Positions 35,177-47,154 of a stretch of 64,000 bases of DNA are shown one piece after another (within the stretch, counting starts at the first letter, position 1; the number at the start of each line of letters is the position of its first letter). The position numbers and the translations under genes are program-made. Source of the DNA: Lepeophtheirus salmonis (taxonomy: Eukaryota; Arthropoda; Copepoda; Siphonostomatoida; Caligidae); NCBI RefSeq assembly GCF_016086655.4, contig NC_052141.2, positions 10,912,001 to 10,976,000 of the forward strand. The letters run 5' to 3'. The notes beneath the pieces were generated by a model, which saw only the letters and a program-made list of their open reading frames with translations, searched no databases and was not told the DNA's origin.

Positions 35177-35340
35177 TCCCGTCCAGTTCAGTCCAGTAAA
35201 CATATATAGTCAAGTCCTTGGAGACCTCACTTATCTTTATTTATCTTATTTTTTATTAGTTATTTTACTTACAGTACGAAGGACCGGTGCCAAGGATGGA
35301 TTGGACCGTTGCTATTACTGGACTGGACCGAATAAAATTG
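35177..35340. mobile_element. Short inverted-repeat element ('GGTCCAGTCC' family)
   Basis: The left arm 'cccgtccagttcagtccagt' (35178-35197) faces 'ttactggactggacc' and 'attggactg' (35315-35343) about 120 bases away, so the ends can pair over CAGTCCAGTAA. The interior is non-coding. It lies 45 bases left of the intact-looking element at 35390, which may have inserted next to it. Confidence 0.5.
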
Positions 35341-35389
35341 GACTGACACAACACAAAACATTTGCAAGAGGTTGTATAGGACGTAAATA

Positions 35390-36677
35390 CCGGGTGTCCC
35401 AAAAGTCTTGACCGGTATCTTTGATGGCGTTTTTGAGGTTTCAAAGACTTTTTATGTAAATGTTGCGTGAATAAAAGTTAATGACCGTTTTCAGACTAAC
35501 AAGTTTTGTTTCAATAACATTTCGAAATTCATAATTGTTTTTGACATGGAGGCTAAAAGACATGAAGTAGCTGCTCTGCTTCGTGCAGGATTCAGCCACA
35601 AGGAGATCTCTGAGGCCACCAGCATGTCGGTTAGCACCATTGGCAGGATCAAGAGGAGGTTGGACAAGGGGGAAGGCCTTGAAGACAACCCTAGAAGTAG
35701 GAGACCTATCTTAAAGGCCACCAAGGTCACTAAGAAGAAGATCACGGCCCAGATCAAGATAAACCCTCTTCTGAGCATCAGAACAATTGCCAAGAAGAAC
35801 AATATGGGTAAGACTACTGCTGCCAACATTGTCAAGGACATTGGGGACAAGTCCTTGGTCCGCACCACCCGTCCCATGTTGTCCATGGCCAATATGGAGG
35901 CCAGATACATCCGATGCAAGAAGATTTTGAACAACATGAAAAGCAATGGGGACAGAATTCTCATTTTTTCCGATGAGAAAACTTTGACAGTGGATCCAGT
36001 CTTCAACTGCAAAAATGATCGCTACATTAGCCTTAATGGTTATGTGGGATCTGAGAAATATGTGTCCATGACCAAGCACCCAGCCAGCATCATGATGCTT
36101 GGAGTTGTTGGCTCAGATGGTAAAGCCATGCCTCCAGTCTTCTTCCGAGAGGGCTACAGGCTCACCTCGGAGAACTACATCAAGGTGCTCAAGACCAAGG
36201 TGGTCCCATGGATCAGGAAGGAGTATCCTGGCAAGAGGGTGTGTTTCCAGCAGGATGGGGCACCCGCACACAGCCAAGAATACCCAGAAGTGGTTGAAGG
36301 AGAATGTGGAATTCTTGCCTAAGGACTTCTGGCCCCCCTCCTCCCCCGACCTGAACCCCTTGGATTTCAGCATCTGGGCGCACATTGAGAGGAAGGCTTG
36401 CAAAAAACGCCTCAGCAGTACCAAAGCTCTCAAGGCCAGTATCACCCAGGCCTGGGCCAAGATGGACCCCACCTGCATCAAGAACACCTGCTCCTCCTTC
36501 GTCCCCGTGTTGTGGCTGTTGTGGAAGCTAAAGGCCAAATTGTTAAAAACATATTATAGATTATAACCAAGCGAAGTTTTTTTATTAAAAACATTTCTCT
36601 GTATCTCTACTTTTAGTCCTTGTAGATCTTATTGAAGTTGGAAGTTAGAAATCAGTCAGGACTTTCCGGACACCCAG
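35390..36677 (+). mobile_element. Mariner-relative element with both terminal repeats
   Basis: The left end reads CCGGGTGTCCCAAAAGTCTT and the reverse complement of the right end reads CTGGGTGTCCGGAAAGTCCT, both continuing with TGAC.G. TA flanks both ends (35388-35389 and 36678-36679). The 1288-bp element carries one transposase gene and short leader and trailer. It is the best-preserved transposon in the window and is notably less AT-rich than its surroundings. Confidence 0.92.
35546..36566 (+). pseudogene. Mariner-relative transposase, one frameshift
   Basis: Transposase for the surrounding element. It begins at ATG 35546 (MEAKRHEVAALLRAGFSHKE), with a first HTH (ISEATSMSVSTIGRIKRRL), a GRP-like linker (NPRSRRPI), a second HTH (SIRTIAKKNNMGKTTAANIV), then RILIFSDEKTLTVDPVFN (first catalytic Asp, about codon 138), HPASIMMLGVVGSDGKAMPP, VCFQQDGAPAH (second Asp), and after a frame change AKNTQKWLKENVEF, WPPSSPDLNPLDFSIW (third Asp), AHIERKACKKRLSSTKALKA and a normal tail ending at 36566. 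The break lies in a CA-rich run at about 36269-36276; the first frame then stops at 36320-36322. About 340 codons in all. Asp-to-Asp spacing is about 35-36 depending on how the break is read, close to DD37D. No other stop is seen, so the copy is young. Confidence 0.92.
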
Positions 36678-39424
36678 TATTTGAGTAAATATCGGGATCC
36701 GAAAGATTCGAATCCTGATCCGAAACTAGAATTACAATATTTGTCTCTATTTTTATGAGCATTTGACTCTAAGATCGGACCTAAATAAAATAGGATGGAG
36801 ATAAGAGTTACCAACATTTTTACAAATAGCTGATGCCCAAACAATGAATAACCCAATTTTGCTACTATTATAATAATTATTAGATTTATTGTTAATATAA
36901 CATTGTACTCATCATTACCTTTATTTTATCTCGCAACTTCCTCTCCCAAAAGCAAAAGAAATATGTTGGAAGATTTTTCCAATTAATGTTGTAATGGGTC
37001 TTATCTAGGACTTAAAACTGCAGTTTTTTCCAGTTTATTCACGGTCCAGTTAAGTTTAGATATAATTTTTTTGATGGGGTATAAGAAGACAGTTTGAGTA
37101 CTACAAGACACGTCAACATTACTTCTTTTTATAATCTGTGACAATCAGGCATTAAAAGTCGGTGCGTTAGTTCATTCTATAGGCTATATTTTACAGGTTT
37201 TTTTCGAGAATACAATCAGTTGATATCATGGGTTTGAGCAGTGAAAAAAGATCGTTTGCTTTTGAAAATAAATATTAAAAAACAAAAAAATGTTTTACAG
37301 GATATTTTATTAAATTAACCCATTGCATTTTAGTTCCTGAGTTTTTTCCTAATCGACTTATGAAACTAATTTAATCCTTTCAATTTATTACTTATAAAAA
37401 AAATGTTTTTTTTTGAAAATTCATTTTGATAATTTGAAATTTACAAAAAATAAATAAAATACAAATAACTCCGAGTGCATTTATTGTGGAGAGCTAAAAT
37501 TGATAGTTTAAGATTTGATGTTGTGTAAGAATTATAAATTGGTATTTTTTTTTTTAAATCGGATAATCAAAATCGGAATAATTCTGGAAAGACCATTATT
37601 TGTTAACATTAGAAAATTTGCCAATAACTAATTATTTAATCAAATGAAGGCCACAACGTATATCTAGCCGATTTAACTTTGTATTTCTATGTTAAAATTA
37701 GTTGTTTCTCTAAAAATCTGTTAATGAAAAGTTATTTAAAGTTATTTTTGTATAAAGAAAAACAAAAAATAATAATCACCCTGTATTTAAAAAAAGTAAG
37801 TTTGGTTTATTTTGCGTATGGGCAATAAAGTACGTCACCTATATGATAGAACTATGCAAATAAAAATTGAATGTGTACTACCATTATGAAACAAAAACAG
37901 ACTTTCTTGATTTATAAAACTTATTTGAGCGCCTTTTGGAAAAAGAAAGTTCTGTTGATGGACCCTGTAGTACCATATGCCTATAAAGATAAAAAATAGT
38001 ATGAGTAATGTTTCTTGAAGTCACGTACATGTTACATGTACATATCTACTGAAAATTGGCATGAAAAAAGTAGTCGACTAGGTGCTTATAGTTAGTCACC
38101 TTAAAGTCGACTAAATCATAGAGAAAGTAAGACATAGAGGCGTCAATATGCGGCAATTATTCAGCAAGGATATTAATTGAGACATGGAGTAAAATTAGTT
38201 TGGTGGCAGGCCTCATTTATTCGGTTGCATTTATTCTTAGGACCGGTCCTTTATAGTGTCAGTCCTTTGTACTGATAATTCTATATCTGATATTATCTTT
38301 TTTTTTCCTTTAGATGACGTTGAAATTTGTATATCCTTATACCCAGAAATAAAATATTATACAGTAATAACTTGCCATATTAGTTTAATTCACTCTTACA
38401 ACTGATTCTGATAAATCAGTTGTAATTCATCCGAAAAAAACTAACAAAAAAAATTACCTTGAACTGACTCTTGCGATCTGTTGCCAGCCCTAAACCAGCT
38501 TATATGGGTATAAAAATGATTAAGCACTGACATTCTTATCTCAACGTATCACTATAGTGTTGAAACTTTTCTTGAGTTAAGTATAAACTTACGTTCTAGT
38601 TCAATAGCCTAATAGTAATTTATATCAATCAAGGGGGTGTTTGTCATTTATAATTTTACGTGGATACTTATTTCGATTAAATCATCCATTCAATGTCCTA
38701 TAAAATAATTAATAACAATTATTTGATCAAAAACTCATTCATTCTTCATCAAAAAGACAACAAGAAAGACAAACCCTCCTTCGTGAGAAATAATTGTTTT
38801 TATAAAAAAGTGAAATAGTCCTCAAATGAGAGAGACAGACCCTGAAGGGAATTATTTAGTAATTGAGAGCAACATTCTTGGAAAAAAACAGTGTTTTATG
38901 CGTTAAATGGTCCAAACATCGAATCCATGATTTGTTTCTCTAACAAAACAAAAAAATGTAAGAATTCAATATTACCCTCTACTCGTGATTTGAGGAGTCT
39001 GACTATGTGGGTTCTTGTTACAAAAATGATGCTTAAGATCTAGATAAAATTATTAATGGTAAGAACTTGGTAAACTTGGGATTGTATTAGTTGAGGTTGT
39101 TGCCGAAAATTACTTTTACAGGGATGTCCAGATTTAATAATATTTTGTCTACATGTAAGTTAGAGAATATTTTGGCAGAGCTTAGGGTGTTCCCTTTGTT
39201 TGTTTGTGAACATTCTCCAGTTTTCAAACTATATAAAAGGGCGTTCAAAGGTTATATTTTGCATTAGTTGTGGGATTTTTTTTTACACCTTTTTCCACAA
39301 TTTTGATGAAAAATTGGTTTTATTTTAAGGAATCTTAAATTTAAGCTGTGTCTAAAGTAACCACATTGTTATGATGGCAGCTCAAGAAAAATCTAAATTT
39401 AAATAGGATGTACGGCAGATATTC
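36678..39424. other. AT-rich spacer
   Basis: No gene is recognised. A weak copy of the GGTCC-type repeat lies near 38210-38275 ('ctcatttattcggttgcatt', 'aggaccggtcct'). Confidence 0.55.
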
Positions 39425-39690
39425 TTCTCAACAACAATAATGTCCTAGGGTTGAGCTCAGGACTGGATCAGGGCCACTTGGAGAAAGCCCACAATTAATA
39501 GAATTTTAAGTTTTTCTGGGCTGTAAGAAATGTTATTGGCTTCTTGAATCTGTAAATGGGCTGAAGGGAGGTGCAATGGTCTCTGGAACCTTCCCAGTAC
39601 GAACACCGGTAGGGAGGAGATGGCACACCCCTTGCCTTTTTTATTGTTACACTTAGTTTTTATTGTAAAAAATCCAAACATGTTTATTTT
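39425..39690 (-). pseudogene. Mariner-relative remnant, HTH region joined to catalytic end
   Basis: On the reverse strand, the N-terminal part reads KTKCNNKKGKGCAISSLPVF (about 39600-39665), parallel to the HTH/linker of the 26.3-kb relic. Another frame then gives YRFKKPITFLTAQKN and FSKWP.SSPELNP (about 39445-39480), the last being the third catalytic block (WP.SSPDLNP). As at 26.3 kb, the first and second catalytic blocks are missing between the two parts. The tail beyond 39430 is not clear. Confidence 0.45.
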
Positions 39691-40464
39691 TATTTTAGTT
39701 GTCGTTTCGTTGCGTATTTAAACCTTGCAAGTATAAGGTCCCCACTATGTAAGACTTAGATTTGTATATAAATTTATATAAATCAAAATCCTCTGTGTAT
39801 AATTCGGTCATATCATACTGAGTCATTTATAAGATTCAATGTATATATTTAATAACACAAGTCAACATAGAGTCTTCATCATAAATAATTTGAGTATATC
39901 TTACAGCAATTTTGACGCTAATTTCAAATCTGTCTTTATAACTCTTTTAGCACGCACAGTTTCTAAGATGAAACTAATTTGATATCTTTAAGTTTGCTTA
40001 TTATTTGTAATAAAAAAATAATTTTGATAAAACCTCCTTATAATTAAATGATATTTTTTTTGGTTTTTTTTTAAAATAAATCATGAATCTTCGAGTCTCA
40101 AAATTTGTACACATATCCCCTGCTATTCTTCTAAAATATACAAGAATATAAAATATACTGTCTCCCTGTATAATGGTAATAAAATGACATCGGTTCTCAT
40201 TGCTCATTCTGTCCATTTAAAAGAGACATATGACAATATGGAAATACTTCTAAAAGCAATTAGATATGACAGATATTAATGAAAAAATCTATGGATATCT
40301 GAATATTGTAGGAATGTTTATGGGTATGTAAACAGGATGAATAAAATTTCACATTTCCTATATCTGTGAGACAGTCTTCCACTATGGAACATTACACTAG
40401 AATTGACTTGCATCTTAAGTCTACATATATACCAAGCAGAAGCAGTGTCCAGTTTTTCTCTTTA
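39691..40464. other. AT-rich spacer
   Basis: No gene is recognised. The reverse-strand frame at 40001-40216 is low-complexity. Confidence 0.55.
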
Positions 40465-40925
40465 GCGGATCTCAAGAAAACCTTTCTATCACCTCTCCAC
40501 ATTAAAATTGATTTGACAAAGAATTTTGTAAAAAATTAAAAATGGTTAAGTCCATTCTGAAAGGCTCCCATAACTTTCAAGAACCTTTTATAAAGGTTAG
40601 TGCAGCTAAATTGAAAAAGGAAATGTTTGTTGGGCCACAAACTAGGGGAGACTTACGTCCACTGGAATTGAAGGCTTAGCTGGATTTCAAATTGATATTT
40701 GGAAAGTGCTTTGGAAAAAACAAGTCCACACCACTCGAAAAATCTTCCCTGAAGACCTTGGGACAATGAATGAAGAACAAGGAGAGCAATTTGCACAAGA
40801 TATTCGAACAAAGGATCATCCCTGACAAGGATTTTAGAATGTAAGCATGATGGTCGACTATTTTTGGATGCTGTATCGTGATAATCCAGTCAAAAAATAC
40901 AAAAGCAAGACACATTCACAACACT
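40465..40925 (+). pseudogene. Fragment of an uncharacterised arthropod repeat-encoded protein
   Basis: Pieces in shifting frames: LKKTFLSPLHIKIDLTKNFV (about 40468-40530), VSAAKLKKEMFVGPQTRGDL (about 40600-40660), FPEDLGTMNEEQGEQFAQDI (about 40745-40805) and MMVDYFWMLYRDNPVKKYKS (about 40850-40905). These match, in order, a protein type I know from many arthropod genomes as multi-copy 'hypothetical' proteins (LPPLHIKLGLMK.FVK, GVFVGPQIR, FPENLG..S.E.GERFHQDI, MADYCW...RD). Its biochemical role is unknown to me; its high copy number suggests it belongs to a mobile element. The copy has at least two frameshifts and a stop and has lost the segment between GPQ and FPE. It is dead. Confidence 0.7.
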
Positions 40926-41969
40926 TCTAATATATCATCCTAATGTACATTGTTGTTTTGTACTACCAAAATGAGAATATTTGGATAAAATTTCATCTAT
41001 GTCATAAAACCATGGCAAAAAATTGATAACATTTTCAAACCACTATATTTTGAAAACTCTACATTCAAAAAAAAAAAAAAAATCAGATTTAAAATCAGCG
41101 TAAAAAATATAGTTACAGTTGGGAACAAGAAAAATACAGAAGGCAAAGTCGAGGTTGAGATTGGATCTAAAATATAATAATATTGCTCAGGTTGTAATTT
41201 TAAATTCATTGTTTTCATATAAAGGGATATGTTATACAACTCAGGAAGGTCTTCACTATTTTCCATAATATAAATGAAAAAAAATAAATTATTCTGAGTA
41301 GATTTGGCATTATGTGGTCCCAAGGATGACCTACAGCACTTACAAAAATCTCTTAGTATATAACATAATATACAAAAACAGTTAAGATCGTAAAACATAA
41401 TTTATGTATTATGAAAGCTATCTTTAAAAAAAAATGTTGAGAGGTTCTTAGAAAGAGATAAAAGTGGATTTTTTTGATAAATGTTTTTTTGAGTCCTTTT
41501 TGTATCAACATTATTAAGATGAAGAAAAATAAAACTACATTCCTGGTTGTTTCCTGTCTCCCAGTTTAAAGAAAATAGACAAACTAGTAGAAAAACTATT
41601 TCCAGACTAGAAATTTATCAGGTTGAAACAAGATCTTTTATTAGAATAAGATTTATTTACTTTTTCATTTATGATTTATGGCTCTAGGAAATTAAACAAC
41701 GACAACACAGCCTACGCCCTTATTTAAAAAAATGTATCCCCCAACATGGAAAATAAAAATAAAATGGTTCTTTAAAGGGCCACTCTTATATATCTATGTA
41801 TATAAATTTATAAAAAATTGACACATATTTTTTAACAACATTTAATTAATATTAGTTACTAAAACAAATAATTCTGTTCGTGGAATAATATACTTTTTTT
41901 AGGAAAGGATATAGATTATTTTGAAATAAAACGACTATGACTATAATTGTGTTATTCCTTACTTAAGAA
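40926..41969. other. AT-rich spacer
   Basis: No gene is recognised. A reverse-strand open frame of 133 codons (40997-41398) is rich in F, L, Y and S without a known domain; length alone is near what chance gives in a window this large. Confidence 0.5.
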
Positions 41970-42185
41970 TGAAGTTCCGTCCAGGCCAATCTCGGTCTGG
42001 TCTTGCTCTGTTCTGAATATAAGTCCTACCAACTAGTAAAGTTTGGTCCTTGATGATGTGTCTCAACTTTTTATTATTATTAAATAATTTTATAGATCTT
42101 TCAATTCTAAAACTGACAGTATGAAAGACTGAGAGTCGTAAGAGCCAGTCCTAAGATTGACTAAACAGAATAAATAAGGACTCTC
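41970..42185. repeat. 'GGTCCAGTCC'-type dispersed repeat
   Basis: The left side 'gttccgtccaggccaatctc' and the right side 'gagccagtcctaagattgac' with 'aacagaataaataaggact' form a loose inverted repeat. The right side is the reverse complement of the start of the 33.39-kb copy. Confidence 0.5.
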
Positions 42186-42719
42186 ACAAGATTAAAAATA
42201 ATTTGTTTGAAAAGGAAAAAAATAACAAAAATAGAGAAAGTGAGTGGATTGACTGACTCAAACACTAATTAATCTTTCCCTTAAAAATAAAACAAGATCG
42301 ATCTTACAATGTGATTACACTATGCAACAAAATGAAGGTCTTGGAATGCCCAAAGGCTATAACACCACATTTATTACTTTTATTCAAGCTTTAGAACACA
42401 AATGTATACATTTAAACTTTTAACGGACATAGGTTTGGTCTTCACCAAGATTTTAAAGTATAACTACAATTCAATAACATTTTAGCATTTGAAAAATTGA
42501 ATGATTTATTAATTTATCTTGATAACAATAAATAAAAAATGTATACAACCACCAAAAAATTGAGTAAAATGAAGGACCTCACTTAGGAGCCATTATATAT
42601 TTTTTAATTTTTTATTCAAGTAATAAATATCCAACCTAAAGTTATAGAATAGACTTTATATTTCATGTTGTTGTTTTTTGAATAGCCTTTAAAAACTATT
42701 TTATTATTGAATGATATGT
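42186..42719. other. AT-rich spacer
   Basis: No gene is recognised. Confidence 0.55.
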
Positions 42720-43430
42720 GCCTGACACAAGTCTCATGTTCGATCCTCTCCCAGAGAAATTAATTGCATGGGTTAAGGTCTAGATTGTTTTTTCAGGCCA
42801 AAAGTGAAGACATTTTGCGGCAAGGCCATCCAGCCTTTTTTGGCATTATGAGCTAGTGTACTGTCTTGTTGGAATGTTTAATTTCTTCATGTGGCTAATC
42901 CATTAATCCAGGAATTGACCACCTCCTCAAGCACTTTCACTATTTTGTCCTAGTTGAAGAAGTGGGGCATGACATGTGGACAATTTCGCAGAATGTTTAA
43001 ATATGGATTCTACAATGATTCAATAAGCATCTTTACATTTCTTGTTTTGATTCCCATTCTGTTTGCTACACTTTAAAAGATTTTTTTTTGTCAAATTGTT
43101 ACTTTTAATGTCTCTTAAATTTAGCGATTTAGTTCAATAACCGAATGTTCCTAGGAGCACCAGAGAAGTCGTTGGCGAGGCGGTTTATCGACTTAGTGGG
43201 ATCCTCCTTTATATTATTCTCCAAAGATGACAAGAACTTAATATCCTTCTTTAAGTTATGCCCTCCACATCCTGACATCCTGGCGAGGATTTCTTTATTT
43301 TGTTTTCATCATGGCCAACTTAAAAACCTGGCTCCTAGAACACTTCACAATGCCCTTAATATTCGTCATATCAACTCCAGCATCTAAAAGATCTGAGATG
43401 TGCTTCCTTTTTCCTTGTTACTCACTCATG
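42720..43430 (-). pseudogene. Mariner-relative transposase remnant with internal deletion
   Basis: On the reverse strand from 43430: KRKHISDLLDAGVDMTNIKG and IVKCSRSQVFK (first HTH), then FLSSLENNIKEDPTKSINRL and ANDFSGAP (second HTH, about 43145-43240). Sequence is then unclear until MPHFFN and VKVLEEVVNSWING (about 42900-42970), TFQQDSTLAHNAKKGWMAL (second catalytic Asp, about 42840-42890) and, after a frame change, LDLNPCNYFLWERIEHETCV. The third catalytic position is N where D is expected. The FSDEK block is missing, consistent with a deletion of several hundred bases near 43000-43140. It is inactive. Confidence 0.75.
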
Positions 43431-44099
43431 ATGATGAAATGACTAAATGATTATTATAGTTTGTTTATGTAAAGGATGGCGAAAACTGAATATCAAAAAA
43501 TAATCACTAAACCATTTCATAGTAATTAGAATATAAACATTATTTAAGAGTCATCTTTTGATGCCCTACTGTATAAATATTCACTTAATACCGACTTGGG
43601 AAGAAAGGTCGGTCTTGGACGGAGTCTCCCCACTAATCCCAACCCATAGCAAAATAAGTAGTTAATATAATTATTAAATAATGTATTTTGATGTTTATCT
43701 ATTGTCATGAAGGGTATAACAGTCTTTTTTGATATACAATTTATTGAGCCCTCTTCTACAATATGATAGGTAACCCCGACAATATAAATAATGCTTCGAT
43801 GAAAGCAGCTTAGCTGTCATGACATTTAATTTGATTAACTACATGCAGTCGAAAGAGAAAGAAAATAAAACTAATATATTTGGACAAAGACCAGAATCCT
43901 CAATTATATTCTAAGTCAAACAAGGACTTACATTAAAAATTCTATAATATAAAAAAAACACGTTACGCTGCGTCTTTCGTGAGTGCACACACTTTATCTG
44001 TAGATCTTTCCTCTTCAAAAGTCAAAGAATAATTATGGGTTCGCACATACAACAAAAATTAGCACCCTATAAAGTGCTAAGTATTTACTAAGGAATATT
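43431..44099. other. AT-rich spacer
   Basis: No gene is recognised. Confidence 0.55.
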
Positions 44100-45120
44100 A
44101 AAAAAAAATTATGTTTATCAATAAAAAATTTTAATTTTTTCTATCATGAACTCTGTATTGTCAATACAAAAGCAAGCTAGAATGATTTTATCAAAATTTA
44201 ATTTATATTTCATTCGTATTCTTAAACAAATAGTCCAACTTTTAAATTATTCTTATTAAACCTTTGGGTGCTCTGTAAATTGGACTTATAGTAGCTAAAA
44301 CAATAAATAGGAAAAAATGATTGATATTATGGTTTTATGGGCCCTTATCGAGATCTTTTAAATATAATAAAAAAATTATATTGTAGGTAATATTCTAGAG
44401 TATCTTAACTCATTCTAGTAATGTGAATAATAAGCTTCTAATTGATTTGAATATGTCTAACAAATATTGGCTTTATATGTATACAAGAATTAAACAAATG
44501 TTATTTGATTCTTTTTTTTTTTTGTGTCTAAGAATGTTTTTATGGGGACGGATTAAAGATGTTGCCCTCAACACATAAACAGGCTTGAATGAAGTTTCTT
44601 CAAAGTGAATGTAGTTTCAATTTTGATCGTCAACTTTAAAGAAGAATCATATATCTTTAGATGTCCTATATTTGAGTTTGCAGAGATAAATAAAATACAT
44701 ATCAAAACAAAGTCTAGCTTGAATTTTTTTTTGTCGAAATTAAGTATGGAATATGTTTGTATTCTTTAACAACGAATTATTTATAAATCAGTTATTCTTA
44801 TTAACTCTTTGGGTGTCCCTCAAACGCCACTTAAATTAATCAAAATTGATTGTCACAATAAAATCAAAAATATTGATGGATTTTATGGTTAAGAATGGGC
44901 ATATCGGGGTAAATATAAGTCCCTTAAATCAAATAAAAGTTCTAAGGGATAGTTAAAATTTATGGTTATCTAAACTCATGCCACAAATTTTTATAATAAC
45001 CCTATAACTGACTCATATATGTCGATGAAATATTAGCCTATATAGAAAACGCATAAATAAAAATAGAGAGTCTCTTCTTTTCTCGATCGTTTTCTGTTGA
45101 TGCACATCATTTATATAAAA
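44100..45120 (+). repeat. Two further units of the ~450-bp dispersed repeat
   Basis: Landmarks occur twice in the same order: 'ttattaaacctttgggtg' near 44255 and 'ttattaactctttgggtg' near 44800 (about 545 apart), 'ttgattgtcacaataaaa' near 44845, 'atcggggtaaatataagtcc' near 44905, 'gactcatatatgtcgatgaa' near 45010, and 'aagcaagctagaatgatttt' near 44170. The orientation is the same as in the 16-19 kb array. Confidence 0.7.
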
Positions 45121-45439
45121 AATAACCTCAGTCAAAATTCAGGTAAATACACATTTGAAAAACAATTCATAATTTTCTACATGTACAAAATGTAAAATGA
45201 AATATCATCAAAATGTAACTACATATATTTTTTATTTATTTCTAAATATGCTCTAAAGAAGTAAATATATTTTTACATAATAATAATTTTATTTTACCAA
45301 TAATATCTATATTCATATTACTACAATATACTTGGTGCAGTAAAGTACTGAAACCTGCCTCTAAGTATTCATTAAAATGCTCATAATCAATCAGGGTAAC
45401 GTGGTACATAAAAAACTTTATTTGATAATATTTTTTACT

Positions 45440-46240
45440 ATAACAATTAATATTAATTATGAATCTGGCCACCATCAACCTCAATAACAGCTTCTAACCA
45501 CCTCAGGACCCCCTTTGACACATTGTCAAAATATTTCTCTTTCATAATTATCATATTAGCAGTTTGGGCCGGAGCCCCGTCCTGCTGTAATACGTAGCTA
45601 TCCTTGTTGGACTTTTTCATCGTCTTGGTGATATATAGGACCACATTTTCCTTCAACACTATCATGTAGTCGGCCGTAACTAGAATATAACAGGAAAACC
45701 AATTGGTGGCATTTTTTCTCCAGTTGATGCTACAACTCCTAACATCATCACTTAGGCCCGATATTTGGTCTTGGTGACTGTCCTGATGAAGTTATCAGCC
45801 TTGACAAAGCATATTACCCGATCATTTAGCTTATTATTGACGGGGGTGAACGGTACAGGTCTTTTCATCAGAGAAAAAAATTACCCTGTTGCTGTTGTGC
45901 TTCAGATCATTCAAGAGTTATTGACTTCACTGAAAACGGAGTTCATTTTAACGTTGGTTCAGAAGAAGCATCTCAATAATTCTAAGTAATCTCTCTCTAG
46001 CCTATTGTATGGTCTATCCCACTGTAGATATATGCACTTTCTTCCTCTTATTTGTGTAGTCTGACATCTTCATCGTTGGGTTGAACTTAAAGGCAAAAAT
46101 GATGTCTTCAGTCTTCACTTTTTTTACTCTTGGGTTTGTTCTTAAGGTTGTTTCCGTTAGCCGAACGATTTCTGACCCTGACCGACTCTGACCTTACTGA
46201 CGTTTAAGGTATTCATAATGTCCAAACTGGTCCTCCCGGG
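45440..46240 (-). pseudogene. Mariner-relative transposase remnant
   Basis: On the reverse strand: MNTLNVSKVRVGQGQKSFG (HTH, about 46160-46215), FNPTMKMSDYTNKRKK (about 46045-46100), DLKHNSNRVIFFSDEKTCTV (first catalytic Asp, about 45840-45910), TKTKYRA.. (about 45755), DYMIVLKENVVLYITKTMKK, then DSYVLQQDGAPAQTANMII (second Asp, about 45555-45605). After this the reading becomes EKYFDNVSKGVLRWLEAVIE and ends in VDGGQIHN with a stop at 45453. That is the usual C-terminal ending, so the third catalytic Asp block has been removed by an internal deletion. Several stops and frameshifts exist upstream. It is dead. Confidence 0.78.
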
Positions 46241-47149
46241 CCAGATTAAATTGCCTATGATGACTCTTTTTGCCTACATCGCAACATATACATCTCTTTT
46301 GTTTACGACATGTACATCAATCAAAGGCTTAGAAATCTAAGCTATTAAAAATAATTGGAACTTTAACATTTAATCAACAACACCTACTCAAAACTGTATT
46401 CTTTGAAGGTATTATTACTTTTTCTAATATCTGGTATTTGAAAATTTTTTTGTTTTATTTTTATGTTTTAATTAAATTTATATTATCATGACATTGCCGC
46501 TGAGTGTATTTTGTTAGAAATCATCCATAATCTGTATTTATTATCTACTAATTGGCATTTTAAACGTTGATTTTGTTGAATAATAATATACTTTTTTAAT
46601 GTTGTGAACCATTCCCAACAATTATTAATGAGTAATTATATAGTTTATAAGAATTTAATTACTATGTTATTAGCCAACTAATTATTGGTTTTTTAAATTT
46701 TTATTCTCTTTTGAAAAGGTGTGTGATAGACCTTTATGACTCATAATTTATCAAGATAATTCGGTCTTATTATCTTATAATCCTTAAATGATTTATAATG
46801 TTTTAAAAATATTGGAAATAATTTTATTAAGTAGAAAATGATTTTTTGATTACTTTTGTTATTTTAATTATGAATTAATAGTGGCTACTGATTGTATTTT
46901 TTAATGAAAAATCATATTAATATCTACTCACACATTAAAAAAAGTATTGTTTCAGATGTAAAAAATGTTATAATTTTGTACATTTTGGTTGAACATTAAA
47001 TACATAGAAAGCAGATTGATTAAAAATTAAGTCTTGTCTGATTCTATTCATAAATTGTGATTATCAACAAATTATAAATATAATTAAACATAAACCTACA
47101 AAAGTTTAATGTGTTCCATAAATTACATGTATACAAATTTTAAATCAAG
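46241..47149. other. AT-rich spacer
   Basis: No gene is recognised. Confidence 0.6.
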
Positions 47150-47154
47150 TGGGA

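Noticed and set aside
35136..35411. 91-codon plus-strand frame
   Set aside because: It runs across a short inverted-repeat element and into the left end of the 35-kb transposon.
35491..36012. 173-codon reverse-strand open frame, and others at 35711-36079 and 36113-36538
   Set aside because: They lie antisense to the 35-kb transposase and owe their length to its codon composition; no motif of their own.
36690..36730. tRNA-like 'gattcgaatcctgatcc' box
   Set aside because: No acceptor stem, D-arm or anticodon stem can be formed around it.
40997..41398. 133-codon reverse-strand open frame
   Set aside because: Rich in F, L, Y and S with no domain; this length is near what is expected by chance in a window of this size and composition.
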